Source: a virus. From it: a stretch of DNA of 42,148 nucleotides. Each line of letters opens with the position of its first letter. Within the stretch, counting starts at the first letter, position 1. The notes beneath the pieces are model-generated. The model worked only from the letters and a program-made list of their open reading frames with translations, was not told where the DNA came from and made no database searches. Made by a program: the position numbers and the translations under genes. Below are positions 29,412 through 36,666 of this stretch, in pieces. The stretch lies in the IMG/VR virus record IMGVR_UViG_3300033153_004074, positions 1-42,148 of that record; one strand, given 5' to 3'.

Positions 29412-29558
29412 ATGAACGAAATAAAACAATTAGAACAAAGAGTAGAAATATTGGAAGATAAAATGGATAAAGTATTATATGCTTTTAATAGAGTAGAAGA
29501 AGGATGTAAAACTTATTTAGAAAGTAATGGTAAAAAAACTAAAAAAGAAATTGGGTAG
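29412..29558 (+). CDS. Small coiled-coil protein (48 aa)
   Basis: Heptad-like N-terminus (I-K-Q-L-E-Q-R-V-E-I-L-E-D-K-M-D-K-V), then a basic tail K-K-T-K-K-E-I-G. It lies between the folded element at 29342 and a TAGTT-repeat region. No family. Confidence 0.52.
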   Translation: MNEIKQLEQRVEILEDKMDKVLYAFNRVEEGCKTYLESNGKKTKKEIG

Positions 29559-29590
29559 TTTTGAAATATTTTGTGTAGTTTTGCATAGTT
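29556..29590. promoter_or_regulatory. Possible promoter with TAGTT repeats
   Basis: TTGAAA (29561-29566) and CATAGT (29584-29589) are 17 bp apart, a moderate sigma70 match. Three TAGTT units (29556, 29576, 29586) sit at 20- and 10-bp spacing around it, recalling the TAGT-containing iterons at 23413. A regulator-controlled early promoter is possible. Confidence 0.4.
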
Positions 29591-29626
29591 TAATGTATAG
29601 GTTTAATAACAAAAAGTATAAGGTTT

Positions 29627-29821
29627 ATGAGAGTAGAACAATTTTTTCACAAATACGCAAATACACCACTCATAGATAGAGAAGAATCTATTGATGGTTT
29701 TCAAAATCTCAATGACTTTTATTTTAAACTTAGTAAACTACAAGACAAAATGAGACCGTTAAGGATTGAAAGAGATAGATTATTAAGACTTTTAGATAAA
29801 CATTATGAAGAAAATAAATAA
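29627..29821 (+). CDS. Small helical protein (64 aa)
   Basis: The sequence is V-E-Q-F-F-H-K-Y-A-N-T-P-L then a long charged helix (L-Q-D-K-M-R-P-L-R-I-E-R-D-R-L-L-R-L-L-D). It overlaps the next gene by 17 nt. Unknown function. Confidence 0.58.
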   Translation: MRVEQFFHKYANTPLIDREESIDGFQNLNDFYFKLSKLQDKMRPLRIERDRLLRLLDKHYEENK

Positions 29822-29990
29822 CTACAATGATAATTGGAAAGGGCAAATAAAGACACTGTTCTTTGTTGGAGTGTGGACTTATCTTTATCATGTAGCACCA
29901 TTAATAGCTATATTCTTTATAACTTGGGGAATATGGGAGATAGCTACAAGATTTAATAATCACAACAATGAAGAACATAGAAAAAGATAA
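29805..29990 (+). CDS. Membrane peptide (61 aa)
   Basis: A polar N-terminus (N-N-Y-N-D-N-W-K-G-Q) precedes a hydrophobic region at about 17-47 (F-F-V-G-V-W-T-Y-L then A-P-L-I-A-I-F-F-I-T-W) and a basic tail. It overlaps both neighbours, indicating translational coupling. Function unknown. Confidence 0.55.
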   Translation: MKKINNYNDNWKGQIKTLFFVGVWTYLYHVAPLIAIFFITWGIWEIATRFNNHNNEEHRKR

Positions 29991-30066
29991 TACATTTAAA
30001 ATAGCCCTCATAACAGCAATACTTATAGCTTTATTTATATTTGGTGTTAGTTGGGCGGTGAAATGA
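29968..30066 (+). CDS. Single-span membrane peptide (32 aa)
   Basis: K-N-I-E-K-D-N-T-F-K is followed by one hydrophobic span (I-A-L-I-T-A-I-L-I-A-L-F-I-F-G-V-S-W). It overlaps the previous gene by 23 nt and ends 1 nt before the next. Unknown. Confidence 0.5.
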   Translation: MKNIEKDNTFKIALITAILIALFIFGVSWAVK

Positions 30067-30067
30067 T

Positions 30068-30295
30068 ATGGCAGACACAACAACAAGACAATGCAAAGAA
30101 TGCGGTCAAGATTTTGATAGCATTTACCAACATGACAAAGGAATTTGTGATGATTGTAACGAAAAAAGAAAAAAATTAAAAGAGTTAGAAGACAATTTAA
30201 GAAGAGTAATTTTACCAGTAGAAGTTCCGAAAGATGAATATAAAAAAGTTATAGATTATTTAATTACTATTGGATTTTTTAAAAACTATATCTAA
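30068..30295 (+). CDS. Zinc-finger protein (75 aa)
   Basis: C-K-E-C-G at about 9-13 and C-D-D-C-N near 27-31 form a C-x2-C...C-x2-C ribbon with an intervening Q-D-F-D-S-I-Y-Q-H. A charged helix follows. Typical of small phage DNA- or RNA-binding or RNAP-binding proteins; target unknown. Confidence 0.65.
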   Translation: MADTTTRQCKECGQDFDSIYQHDKGICDDCNEKRKKLKELEDNLRRVILPVEVPKDEYKKVIDYLITIGFFKNYI

Positions 30296-30308
30296 TTATA
30301 ATAATTAT

Positions 30309-30749
30309 ATGAAAAATTTAAAAACAATGCTAAGTAGCGAGGATATGGATTGGGAAACACCACAGGATTTTTTTGATAAACTCAATGAAGAATTTAGATT
30401 TACTCTTGACCCTTGTGCTACTAAAAAAACAGCTAAATGTAAGAAATTTTATACAAAAAAAGATGATGGTTTATCAAAGGACTGGAAGAGAGAAATTGTT
30501 TTTTGTAATCCCCCCTATGGCAGAGCGATCAAGGATTGGGTTTTTAAATGTTCAGTAGAAGGAAAAAAAGAAAAAACAATAGTCGTTATGTTAATACCAG
30601 CTAGAACAGATACTAAATATTTTCATGATTATATATATAAATGGCATAATGTTGAAATTAGATTTATAAAAGGAAGATTGAAATTTGGAGGAAAACAAAA
30701 AGGTAGTGGTTCTGCTCCATTTCCAAGCATGCTAGTAATTTTTAAATAA
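30309..30749 (+). CDS. Phage DNA N6-adenine methyltransferase (Dam-type, 146 aa)
   Basis: I start at ATG 30309, not at the in-frame ATG at 30270 inside the preceding gene. The product has the compact phage N6A-MTase layout: W-E-T-P-Q-D-F-F-D-K-L-N, then F-T-L-D-P-C-A-T, the catalytic N-P-P-Y near residue 67, then V-V-M-L-I-P-A-R-T-D-T and G-R-L-K-F-G. These enzymes methylate adenine with SAM and can protect phage DNA from restriction. It lies among early genes with a second MTase at 31814. Confidence 0.88.
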   Translation: MKNLKTMLSSEDMDWETPQDFFDKLNEEFRFTLDPCATKKTAKCKKFYTKKDDGLSKDWKREIVFCNPPYGRAIKDWVFKCSVEGKKEKTIVVMLIPARTDTKYFHDYIYKWHNVEIRFIKGRLKFGGKQKGSGSAPFPSMLVIFK

Positions 30750-30761
30750 AGGAGGATTAAA

Positions 30762-30971
30762 ATGATCCAAACATTAAAGCCCCTAAGATTGGGTATAGCA
30801 ATTGTTCTTTTTCCTTTAGGACTAATAATAGTCTTAGGAATACTTACCTATTGGTACATCAAAGACAAACTTCAAAGAATAGATGAATCAAAAGACGTTC
30901 TTGATGAAGCCAGATACAGAGGGTGTTTTAAAAACAGGTTTGGCTTCTATCCAGAAGAACTGGAACAATAA
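30762..30971 (+). CDS. Membrane protein with strong RBS (69 aa)
   Basis: It is preceded by AAAGGAGG, one of the few strong Shine-Dalgarno sites here. One span lies at about 10-33 (G-I-A-I-V-L-F-P-L-G-L-I-I-V-L), then a charged cytoplasmic-type tail (D-K-L-Q-R-I-D-E-S-K-D). Function unknown. Confidence 0.6.
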   Translation: MIQTLKPLRLGIAIVLFPLGLIIVLGILTYWYIKDKLQRIDESKDVLDEARYRGCFKNRFGFYPEELEQ

Positions 30972-31012
30972 GGGTAATATATGTGTAAAATATAGGTAGT
31001 TACCCATATAAC

Positions 31013-31034
31013 GGGGGCGATAAAAAGCCCCTTT
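31013..31034 (+). terminator. Weak intrinsic terminator
   Basis: GGGGC (31014-31018) pairs with GCCCC (31027-31031), followed by TTT. A second dyad GGGTAA/TTACCC (30972-30977/31000-31005) lies just before it. It follows the gene at 30762. The short T-run makes efficiency uncertain. Confidence 0.5.
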
Positions 31035-31061
31035 CAATTAATTAATTATTAATATAAAAGT

Positions 31062-31331
31062 ATGGAACAAGACAATGTAACACCTGACTGGGAAATGGAA
31101 ATGAAAAAGCTATGGATAAATAAAGCTCCACCCTTTAAATTTCAATGTGATTTTATTAGAGAAATTTTAAATTGGGACAAAATTGTTACAGTAGCGAAAG
31201 ACGGATGGCCTTTAGAAATTATAAAAGGAAAACCAGTTACCAATTTTATTAGAAGATTATTATTAACTAAATACAAAACAACTTATAAAGAATGGAGAAA
31301 AAAAGGAGGCTGTAAGATTGCTTTTAGCTAA
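31062..31331 (+). CDS. Hypothetical protein (89 aa)
   Basis: The N-terminus is acidic (P-D-W-E-M-E-M-K-K-L-W), the middle is F-I-R-E-I-L-N-W-D-K-I-V, and the C-terminus is basic (T-Y-K-E-W-R-K-K-G-G-C-K). Unknown. It follows a terminator-like hairpin, so it may begin a new transcription unit. Confidence 0.58.
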   Translation: MEQDNVTPDWEMEMKKLWINKAPPFKFQCDFIREILNWDKIVTVAKDGWPLEIIKGKPVTNFIRRLLLTKYKTTYKEWRKKGGCKIAFS

Positions 31332-31352
31332 AAAAATTAGGTTAACATCATA

Positions 31353-31368
31353 TTCCTGACATCAGGAA
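31353..31368. promoter_or_regulatory. 16-bp palindrome, operator-like
   Basis: TTCCTGA-CA-TCAGGAA is a 7-bp inverted repeat with a 2-bp centre, lying between two small genes. Such symmetry suits a dimeric regulator such as the XRE protein at 24289; a small RNA hairpin is the alternative. Confidence 0.5.
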
Positions 31369-31369
31369 A

Positions 31370-31390
31370 AAGATAAATAATTCCTTTAAT
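31370..31390 (+). repeat. Repeated 21-nt leader, copy 1
   Basis: AAGATAAATAATTCCTTTAA(T) occurs here before the gene at 31398 and exactly again at 31547-31567 before 31577. It is another duplicated SD-less leader. Confidence 0.75.
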
Positions 31391-31397
31391 TATATAT

Positions 31398-31553
31398 ATG
31401 ATTACAGATAGAATAAAAAAACTAGAAGAAGATAATAAAAAACTAAAGAAAGCTTTGAGAAGATTAGTAGATACCGTACAAGCAAATAATTATATTTGTT
31501 TCCCAACAAATCCAGAAATTACAATAAATAAAATTAACGATATTTTAAGATAA
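31398..31553 (+). CDS. Small coiled-coil protein (51 aa)
   Basis: N-terminal helix R-I-K-K-L-E-E-D-N-K-K-L-K-K-A-L, then N-Y-I-C-F-P-T-N-P-E-I-T. Its stop lies inside the second copy of the 21-nt leader. Unknown function. Confidence 0.52.
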   Translation: MITDRIKKLEEDNKKLKKALRRLVDTVQANNYICFPTNPEITINKINDILR

Positions 31554-31567
31554 ATAATTCCTTTAAT
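31547..31567 (+). repeat. Repeated 21-nt leader, copy 2
   Basis: Exact copy of 31370-31390, before the gene at 31577; includes the stop codon of the gene at 31398. Confidence 0.75.
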
Positions 31568-31576
31568 AGTAATTAT

Positions 31577-31789
31577 ATGGACGAAAATGCAAAAACAATT
31601 AAAGAAGCAATAGAACTAATAACAACATTAGAAAAATCATCACCAGCTTTTCTTCAAAGAAAACTTATGATTGGATATGCTAGGGCTTTTTATATATTAC
31701 ATTTTTTAGAAGAAATCGGTATTGTAGGCAAAGAAAATGGTGCTAAACCAAGAGAAATTTTATTTAAAAAAATTAAGGAGGTAAAATAA
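31577..31789 (+). CDS. Stand-alone FtsK-gamma-like winged helix (70 aa)
   Basis: Almost the whole protein matches the gamma domain of FtsK/SpoIIIE translocases: E-A-I-E-L-I-T...S-S-P-A-F-L-Q-R-K-L-M-I-G-Y-A-R-A, then L-E-E-I-G-I-V-G-K-E-N-G-A-K-P-R-E-I-L. In FtsK this winged helix reads the polar KOPS DNA signals and activates XerD. Here there is no ATPase part. It could bind host KOPS/SRS-type sites, interfere with chromosome segregation, or act as a simple repressor; this is inference. Confidence 0.82.
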   Translation: MDENAKTIKEAIELITTLEKSSPAFLQRKLMIGYARAFYILHFLEEIGIVGKENGAKPREILFKKIKEVK

Positions 31790-31813
31790 TACCTCAATAA
31801 TTTATACTATTAT

Positions 31814-32542
31814 ATGAAATATGTAGGAAGTAAAAATAGAATAGCAAAAGAAATTTTGCCAATAATATTAAAAAATAGAAAATTTGATCAGTGGTATGTA
31901 GAACCTTTTGTTGGTGGTTGTAATATAATTGATAAAGTAAGCGGTAAAAGGATCGGTAATGATAGCAATGAATATCTTATTGCGTTTTTTTATGCTCTTG
32001 TAGGAGGGTGGAAATTGCCGTATATAACAAAAGAAGAATACATTAATATCAGGGATAATAAAAAAATGCACGAAAAGAAATTGGTTGGATGGGCAGGGGT
32101 AGGATGTAGCTATTCAGGAAAATGGTTTGGAGGATACGCAGGGAAAGTTAATACAAAAGACGGTATTAGAGATTATTTAAAAGAATCTATTTTAAATGTT
32201 GATAAACAAAAAAAGTCTATTTGGACAATATTTTTCTATTCTGTCAGTTATGACAAATTAGAAATACCAGAAAACTCTATTATTTATTGTGATCCACCAT
32301 ACAGGGGAACAACAAAATATAAAAACGATTTTGATCATGATAAATTTTGGAAATGGTGTGAAAAAAAGGTTAAGGATGGTCATACTGTTTTTGTTTCAGA
32401 ATATGAAGCACCAGAAAATTGGGAATGTATCTGGAAAAAAGAATTGAATAGCAGTTTATCTGCTAACGGAAAAATAGGAGGGAATAAAAAGTCAATAGAA
32501 AAATTGTTTGTATTAAAACAAAAGGAGGCAATAAATGATTAA
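31814..32542 (+). CDS. D12-class DNA adenine methylase (242 aa)
   Basis: The N-terminus K-Y-V-G-S-K-N-R-I, then E-P-F-V-G-G near residue 31 (SAM site), N-D-S-N-E-Y-L-I, and D-P-P-Y near 160 are diagnostic of Dam/D12 class N6-adenine MTases. The length is slightly below typical (about 260-280). A Gly-rich, aromatic insert (C-S-Y-S-G-K-W-F-G-G-Y) may be the recognition loop. No restriction partner is nearby, so it is probably a solitary MTase for anti-restriction or regulation. Confidence 0.9.
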   Translation: MKYVGSKNRIAKEILPIILKNRKFDQWYVEPFVGGCNIIDKVSGKRIGNDSNEYLIAFFYALVGGWKLPYITKEEYINIRDNKKMHEKKLVGWAGVGCSYSGKWFGGYAGKVNTKDGIRDYLKESILNVDKQKKSIWTIFFYSVSYDKLEIPENSIIYCDPPYRGTTKYKNDFDHDKFWKWCEKKVKDGHTVFVSEYEAPENWECIWKKELNSSLSANGKIGGNKKSIEKLFVLKQKEAIND

Positions 32543-32633
32543 ACTTATAGCCTTTACAGTAATTTTGTTCTTTATAGTAATAATAATATCAATAATAACC
32601 GATAGGAGGAAACATGGTAAAAAAATGTATTGA
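32535..32633 (+). CDS. Single-span membrane peptide (32 aa)
   Basis: Preceded by AAAGGAGG and overlapping the methylase end by 8 nt. One long hydrophobic span (L-I-A-F-T-V-I-L-F-F-I-V-I-I-I-S-I-I) and a basic tail (R-R-K-H-G-K-K). Its last codons overlap the next gene. Unknown role. Confidence 0.55.
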   Translation: MIKLIAFTVILFFIVIIISIITDRRKHGKKMY

Positions 32634-32913
32634 ATGTGATATGGAATCATGCCCTAAGCATGAGAAGATATTACAGTGTAAGAAATGTGATACAATAATC
32701 GGATGTTATGAGGAAAAAACAGGCGCATTTGGTGTTCTTTATTACACTAAACCAAAAAGCTTTTTCAAAGATTATACAGAATTTAATGTTCAAGATGCAG
32801 ATAAGGCTTTTGAATTATGTACTAAATGCCTCGCTATTTTTAGAAAAAAAATAGAATTAAGACTCCCGATAGATTATGGAGAGGTTTCTGAAAATCTACA
32901 TCCTATAGATTAA
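32614..32913 (+). CDS. Cys-rich zinc-binding protein (99 aa)
   Basis: A GGAGG lies 7 nt upstream of the ATG. C-I-E-C-D (5-9), C-P-K-H (14-17), C-K-K-C-D (24-28) and C-T-K-C-L (near 74-78) suggest two zinc sites. Family not recognised. It is the last gene before the sugar cassette. Confidence 0.62.
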   Translation: MVKKCIECDMESCPKHEKILQCKKCDTIIGCYEEKTGAFGVLYYTKPKSFFKDYTEFNVQDADKAFELCTKCLAIFRKKIELRLPIDYGEVSENLHPID

Positions 32914-32915
32914 AA

Positions 32916-32958
32916 AAGGAGGTGAAAAAAGGAGGGGCAAAAAACTCCTCCTTACAAA
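32916..32958 (+). promoter_or_regulatory. SD/anti-SD hairpin before the transketolase gene
   Basis: Two AAGGAGG copies (32916-32922, 32929-32935) precede CCTCCTT (32947-32953), which can pair with either. The block ends with CTCCTTACAAA (32948-32958), shared exactly with 36895-36905. The anti-SD-like string equals the 3' end of 16S rRNA. The transketolase start lies 15 nt after 32958. Confidence 0.6.
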
Positions 32959-32972
32959 CTTATAAATAAATT

Positions 32973-33695
32973 ATGATAAATCCAAAAACAATTAGAAAAA
33001 GTATCTTAATCAATTCAATGAAGGCTGGGGCGTGTCATATCGGATCCGCATTATCATGTGTTGAAATCTTATTAGCTATTGATGAAGTGATGAAGAAAGA
33101 TGATGTGTTTCTATTCTCAAAGGCTTCTGGAGTTTCGGCTTATTATTCTTTATTAGCTGAAAAGGGAGTATTCCCAAGGTCAAAGGTGGCTGAATATTTA
33201 AAGAAATATCCACTTGCTAGTAAAGAAGTCCCAGGAGTGATACATAGTGTTGGCAGTATCGGACATGGACTTAACGTCTCTGTTGGCATGGCTTTTGCAG
33301 ATAGAAGTAGGAAAGTTTATTGTCTTATGTCAGATGGAGAGTTAAATGAGGGGAGTACATGGGAGGCTTTATTGTTTGCAGGTCATCATAAATTAAACAA
33401 TCTTATAGTGGTCGTAGATTATAATTCTTTACAGGCTTGCGGAGCGACTAAGGATATTTTAATCCTTGAGCCAATAGTAAATAAATTCAAAGCTTTTGGA
33501 TTATGGTCAAGAAAAGTGAACGGACATAGCATGGAAAGCCTTAAAAGTGCGTTGACAAAGGAAAGTAAAAGTGCTAAGATTATAGTAGCGATTACAACTA
33601 AAGGCAAAGGTTGTGATTTCATGGAGAATGATTACAAAAGCCACTATCTTAATTTAGACAATAAACTCTTACAACGAGCATTGAAACAAATATGA
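32973..33695 (+). CDS. Transketolase, N-terminal (PP-domain) subunit (240 aa)
   Basis: It covers the TPP pyrophosphate-binding domain only: G-A-C-H-I-G-S-A-L-S, then S-V-G-S-I-G-H-G-L-N-V-S-V-G-M-A, the metal/TPP motif M-S-D-G-E-L-N-E-G (near 120; usual G-D-G) and V-V-D-Y-N near 150. Split transketolases of this type are known in many bacteria and in sugar-biosynthesis clusters. Together with the next gene it should transfer two-carbon ketol units. It begins the glycan cassette. Confidence 0.87.
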   Translation: MINPKTIRKSILINSMKAGACHIGSALSCVEILLAIDEVMKKDDVFLFSKASGVSAYYSLLAEKGVFPRSKVAEYLKKYPLASKEVPGVIHSVGSIGHGLNVSVGMAFADRSRKVYCLMSDGELNEGSTWEALLFAGHHKLNNLIVVVDYNSLQACGATKDILILEPIVNKFKAFGLWSRKVNGHSMESLKSALTKESKSAKIIVAITTKGKGCDFMENDYKSHYLNLDNKLLQRALKQI

Positions 33696-34159
33696 GCGAT
33701 CTAAGACAATCATTTTTTAATATATTACTAGAAAAAGCAAAGAAAGATAAATCCATTCATCTTTTAGTAGGTGATTTGGGTTTCAGTTTCATGGAGAAAT
33801 TTCAGCAAGAACTCCCAGAACAATTTACAAACTGTGGTATCGCAGAACAAAACATGATAGGGCTTGCTTCTGGTATGGCCATAGCAGGCAAAAGACCTTA
33901 CTGTTACAGTGGTCTTATTTTTTTACTAATGCGTGCGTATGAGCAAATCCGTGTAGACGTAGCTTATAACAATACTAATGTTAAATTAATAGGAACAGGA
34001 GCATCTCCCTTCCTCGGATTTACTCATAATTTGCAGGGGACGGAAAATGAAGAAGACTTACTTAAAAACTTACCTAATATTCAAAGATTTTATCCAAAAG
34101 ATGACTTTGAATTAGAATCGGCCATGATGATAGAAGGGCCGAGTTATGTGCGTCTCTAA
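33692..34159 (+). CDS. Transketolase, pyrimidine-binding subunit, shortened (155 aa)
   Basis: ATGA overlap with the N-terminal subunit. F-T-N-C-G-I-A-E-Q-N-M-I-G-L-A-S-G-M carries the conserved Glu that activates TPP, followed by G-K-R-P-Y. The usual C-terminal transketolase_C domain (about 120-150 aa) is missing; the frame ends at S-Y-V-R-L, just where that domain would begin. Either the minimal PP plus Pyr pair is enough, or the pair has lost normal activity. Confidence 0.82.
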   Translation: MSDLRQSFFNILLEKAKKDKSIHLLVGDLGFSFMEKFQQELPEQFTNCGIAEQNMIGLASGMAIAGKRPYCYSGLIFLLMRAYEQIRVDVAYNNTNVKLIGTGASPFLGFTHNLQGTENEEDLLKNLPNIQRFYPKDDFELESAMMIEGPSYVRL

Positions 34160-34164
34160 AAAAT

Positions 34165-34605
34165 ATGGAAATAAAAAATCAAGTATGCTCATTAGAGCTT
34201 GCTAAAAAATTAAAAGAATTAGGGTTTGAACAAAATGCTTTTTGGTCATGGGACAATCATAGTGATTTTGGTGAAGGATATATACTTTCTGAATTACCTG
34301 AAATGGAAGGATATTATTCGGCCTACACAGTAGCAGAATTGGGGGAGATGTTAAAAAAACTTCAATTTGTTCATTATAAAAATGATGAAAATTTGACGAA
34401 CAGAGCTTGGTATAAAACAGATATTTTTTATGAGGCAAATTATTGGCAAGCACTTATAAAATTTTCTCATAAATCTTCCGAACATTATATATCTGATAAT
34501 GAAAAAACCGAAGCAAACGCAAAAGCCAAAATGCTTATTTATTTAAAAGAAAATAAACTAATACAAAAATATTCTGTGTTAGATTATGATGAAAGTTCTA
34601 TATGA
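34165..34605 (+). CDS. Conserved phage-type hypothetical protein (146 aa)
   Basis: The start I-K-N-Q-V-C-S-L-E-L-A-K-K-L-K-E-L-G and the later Y-S-A-Y-T-V-A-E-L-G-E-M-L, then A-K-A-K-M-L-I-Y-L-K-E-N-K-L-I, are the pattern of a small hypothetical protein found in many phages and prophages. Its function is not known. It interrupts the sugar cassette. Confidence 0.7.
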   Translation: MEIKNQVCSLELAKKLKELGFEQNAFWSWDNHSDFGEGYILSELPEMEGYYSAYTVAELGEMLKKLQFVHYKNDENLTNRAWYKTDIFYEANYWQALIKFSHKSSEHYISDNEKTEANAKAKMLIYLKENKLIQKYSVLDYDESSI

Positions 34606-34766
34606 AATATTTAATAGGAGCAATAATAAATAAAGTACCCAAAGACGGAGAGTTTGAAAAGTTTATAGAAAAGAAATTTGGGAAAACAAAGTATCTAGTT
34701 TTTGAGTTGAGCGAAAAAGAATTAGCGAAAAAGATTTTAAATATTAAAAATCTGCTTAAATTATGA
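34602..34766 (+). CDS. Small hypothetical protein (54 aa)
   Basis: ATGA overlaps with both neighbours. Basic and helical (F-E-K-F-I-E-K-K-F-G, then L-S-E-K-E-L-A-K-K-I-L). Too short for assignment; position between coupled genes supports it. Confidence 0.58.
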   Translation: MKYLIGAIINKVPKDGEFEKFIEKKFGKTKYLVFELSEKELAKKILNIKNLLKL

Positions 34767-35605
34767 AGAACAAACGTATAGTCTGTGTTGGCGGGGCGGG
34801 AAGTATCGGATCAGAACTTTGTCGCCAACTAGCAAAAGACAATAAAATATTTGTACTAGACCAAGATGAATCAGCAACATTTGATATTTGCGAAGAACTA
34901 AAGGATTATTGGGTCAAGCCAAGAGTAGGAGATATAAGAAACAAAGAAACTATAAAGGATTTGTTTGAAGACTTTAAGCCACAAATAGTTATCAATGCAG
35001 GAGCTTATAAACACGTTCCTCTTTCTCACATATACCCAAGAGATTATGTAGATATTAATATTATAGGAAATCTTAATCTAGTAGAAGAAGCTAAGAATTG
35101 GGAATGTTTGGATAAATTCATATATATCTCTACTGATAAGGCCGTAAACTCTAACAACATAATGGGCTGCACAAAACGTGCGTCTGAAATTATAGTAAAA
35201 TCTCAAGGCAAAGGGTTCTGTGCAGTTAGGTTTGGAAATGTAATTGGTAGTAGGGGCAGTTTATATACAATATGGAAAAGGCAAATTAAGGAAGGAAAGC
35301 CATTGACTTTGACAGATAAACGCATGGAAAGATACATGATGACTATAAAAGAAGCTTGCGAGCTTGTAATCAAGGCAGGAGATGACAGCGAAGGAGGAGA
35401 GATATATATACTTGACATGGGGGAAAAAAGGAAAATTGTTGAATTGATGGACGAATTTGTTATACAAAATTATGGTTTTAAGAATTATCCTCATGGGTAT
35501 AAAATAATAGGTATAAGAGAAGGAGAAACTTTATCAGAAGAATTAATGTTCTCCGAGGAGAAAGAAAAAGCAATTAAAAAAGGAAAGTTTTGGATAATAA
35601 AATAA
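34763..35605 (+). CDS. UDP-N-acetylhexosamine 4,6-dehydratase-type SDR (280 aa)
   Basis: N-terminal Rossmann G-G-A-G-S-I-G-S-E-L (8-17), then D-I-R-N-K-E near 57, A-G-A-Y-K-H-V-P, and the active-site S-T-D-K-A-V...M-G-C-T-K-R, typical of the PseB/FlaA1/CapD group of inverting or retaining dehydratases. The length fits the short soluble form. The product, a 4-keto-6-deoxy sugar nucleotide, is the natural substrate of the aminotransferase that follows. Confidence 0.86.
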   Translation: MKNKRIVCVGGAGSIGSELCRQLAKDNKIFVLDQDESATFDICEELKDYWVKPRVGDIRNKETIKDLFEDFKPQIVINAGAYKHVPLSHIYPRDYVDINIIGNLNLVEEAKNWECLDKFIYISTDKAVNSNNIMGCTKRASEIIVKSQGKGFCAVRFGNVIGSRGSLYTIWKRQIKEGKPLTLTDKRMERYMMTIKEACELVIKAGDDSEGGEIYILDMGEKRKIVELMDEFVIQNYGFKNYPHGYKIIGIREGETLSEELMFSEEKEKAIKKGKFWIIK

Positions 35606-35616
35606 ATATAAATATT

Positions 35617-36666
35617 ATGCGAGTAAAATTTTTTAACCCAGGAAAAGAGTATAAGCAACTTAAAAAAGAGCTATTACCTAAAATTGATGATGTTCTTAGC
35701 AGGGGCGATTTAATCCTCCGAAAAGACGTTGAGATTTTTGAAAATAAATTAGCCAAATATATCGGTGTCAAATATGCTTGTGGAGTTAACTCATGCACAG
35801 ATGCTCTTTATTTGTCATTAAAGTATTTAGGAATAGGTAAAGGCGATCAAGTATTAGTACCTTCAAGGACTTTTGTTGCTTCGGTGCAAGTTATTGTTCA
35901 GTTAGGAGCAGAGCCAGTTTATTATGATTTGAATGGAAATTCAGAAGGATGGAAAAATATTAAGGCTATTATACCAGTGCATATTGAAGGGGAAATAGAC
36001 AGTAACATGGATACAATTTTAAATACTCTTAAAAGGTTTAAAGTACCTGTTATTGAAGATTCAGCACAAGCTCTTGGTGCTACATACAAAGGCAAAATGG
36101 CAGGTAGTATCGGTTTGTCTGGTTGTTTTTCTTTCTATCCAGCTAAGATATTAGGGGCTTGTGGTGATGCAGGGGCTTTAGTTACAAATGACAAGAAGCT
36201 TTATGAGTGGGCTAAAGAGGCAAGGAATCATTTTAAAAATACAAACAAAGATTGGGGTATTAATTCAAGATTGGATAATCTTCAAGCTTGCATATTGAAT
36301 GTAAAGTTTAAATATCATAAAAGAAATCTAGCAAGAAGAAAGAAGATTGCCATGATGTATGATAAGGGATTAAGAGATTTAAAGATAACCTTACCAGAAC
36401 CATCAAAAGACAGAGTGTGGCAAGATTATATAATAAGGCTTGATAGTAAAAGACAAAGAGATAGGCTTTTTGATTATTTAAAGGAAAAAGGAATTGAAAC
36501 AATGAAAAACAATTACCCTTTTCCAGTTAAAAAGTTACCTTTGGCACAAGCCTATGAAGATGAGACTTTAAGATTGCCATGTAATCCAATGTTAAATGAT
36601 TCTGAAATTAATTATATTATTAAAAAAGTAAAGGAGGCAAAAAATGCCTTGGAAATTAGAGTATGA
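35617..36666 (+). CDS. DegT/DnrJ/EryC1 sugar aminotransferase (349 aa)
   Basis: ATG 35617 chosen over an upstream TTG. The fold-type I pattern includes G-V-N-S-C-T-D-A-L-Y-L-S-L, V-P-S-R-T-F-V-A-S, I-E-D-S-A-Q-A-L-G-A and F-S-F-Y-P-A-K-I-L-G with the PLP lysine near 177, then G-D-A-G-A-L. It would aminate the 4-keto sugar made by the preceding dehydratase. The next gene overlaps its end by 23 nt. Confidence 0.9.
   Translation: MRVKFFNPGKEYKQLKKELLPKIDDVLSRGDLILRKDVEIFENKLAKYIGVKYACGVNSCTDALYLSLKYLGIGKGDQVLVPSRTFVASVQVIVQLGAEPVYYDLNGNSEGWKNIKAIIPVHIEGEIDSNMDTILNTLKRFKVPVIEDSAQALGATYKGKMAGSIGLSGCFSFYPAKILGACGDAGALVTNDKKLYEWAKEARNHFKNTNKDWGINSRLDNLQACILNVKFKYHKRNLARRKKIAMMYDKGLRDLKITLPEPSKDRVWQDYIIRLDSKRQRDRLFDYLKEKGIETMKNNYPFPVKKLPLAQAYEDETLRLPCNPMLNDSEINYIIKKVKEAKNALEIRV

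Noticed and set aside
30972-31010. Interleaved dyads GGGTAA/TTACCC and TATATG/CATATA as another pseudoknot
   Set aside because: The second pairing is short, A/T-only and shares a base with the first; treated as part of the terminator region only.
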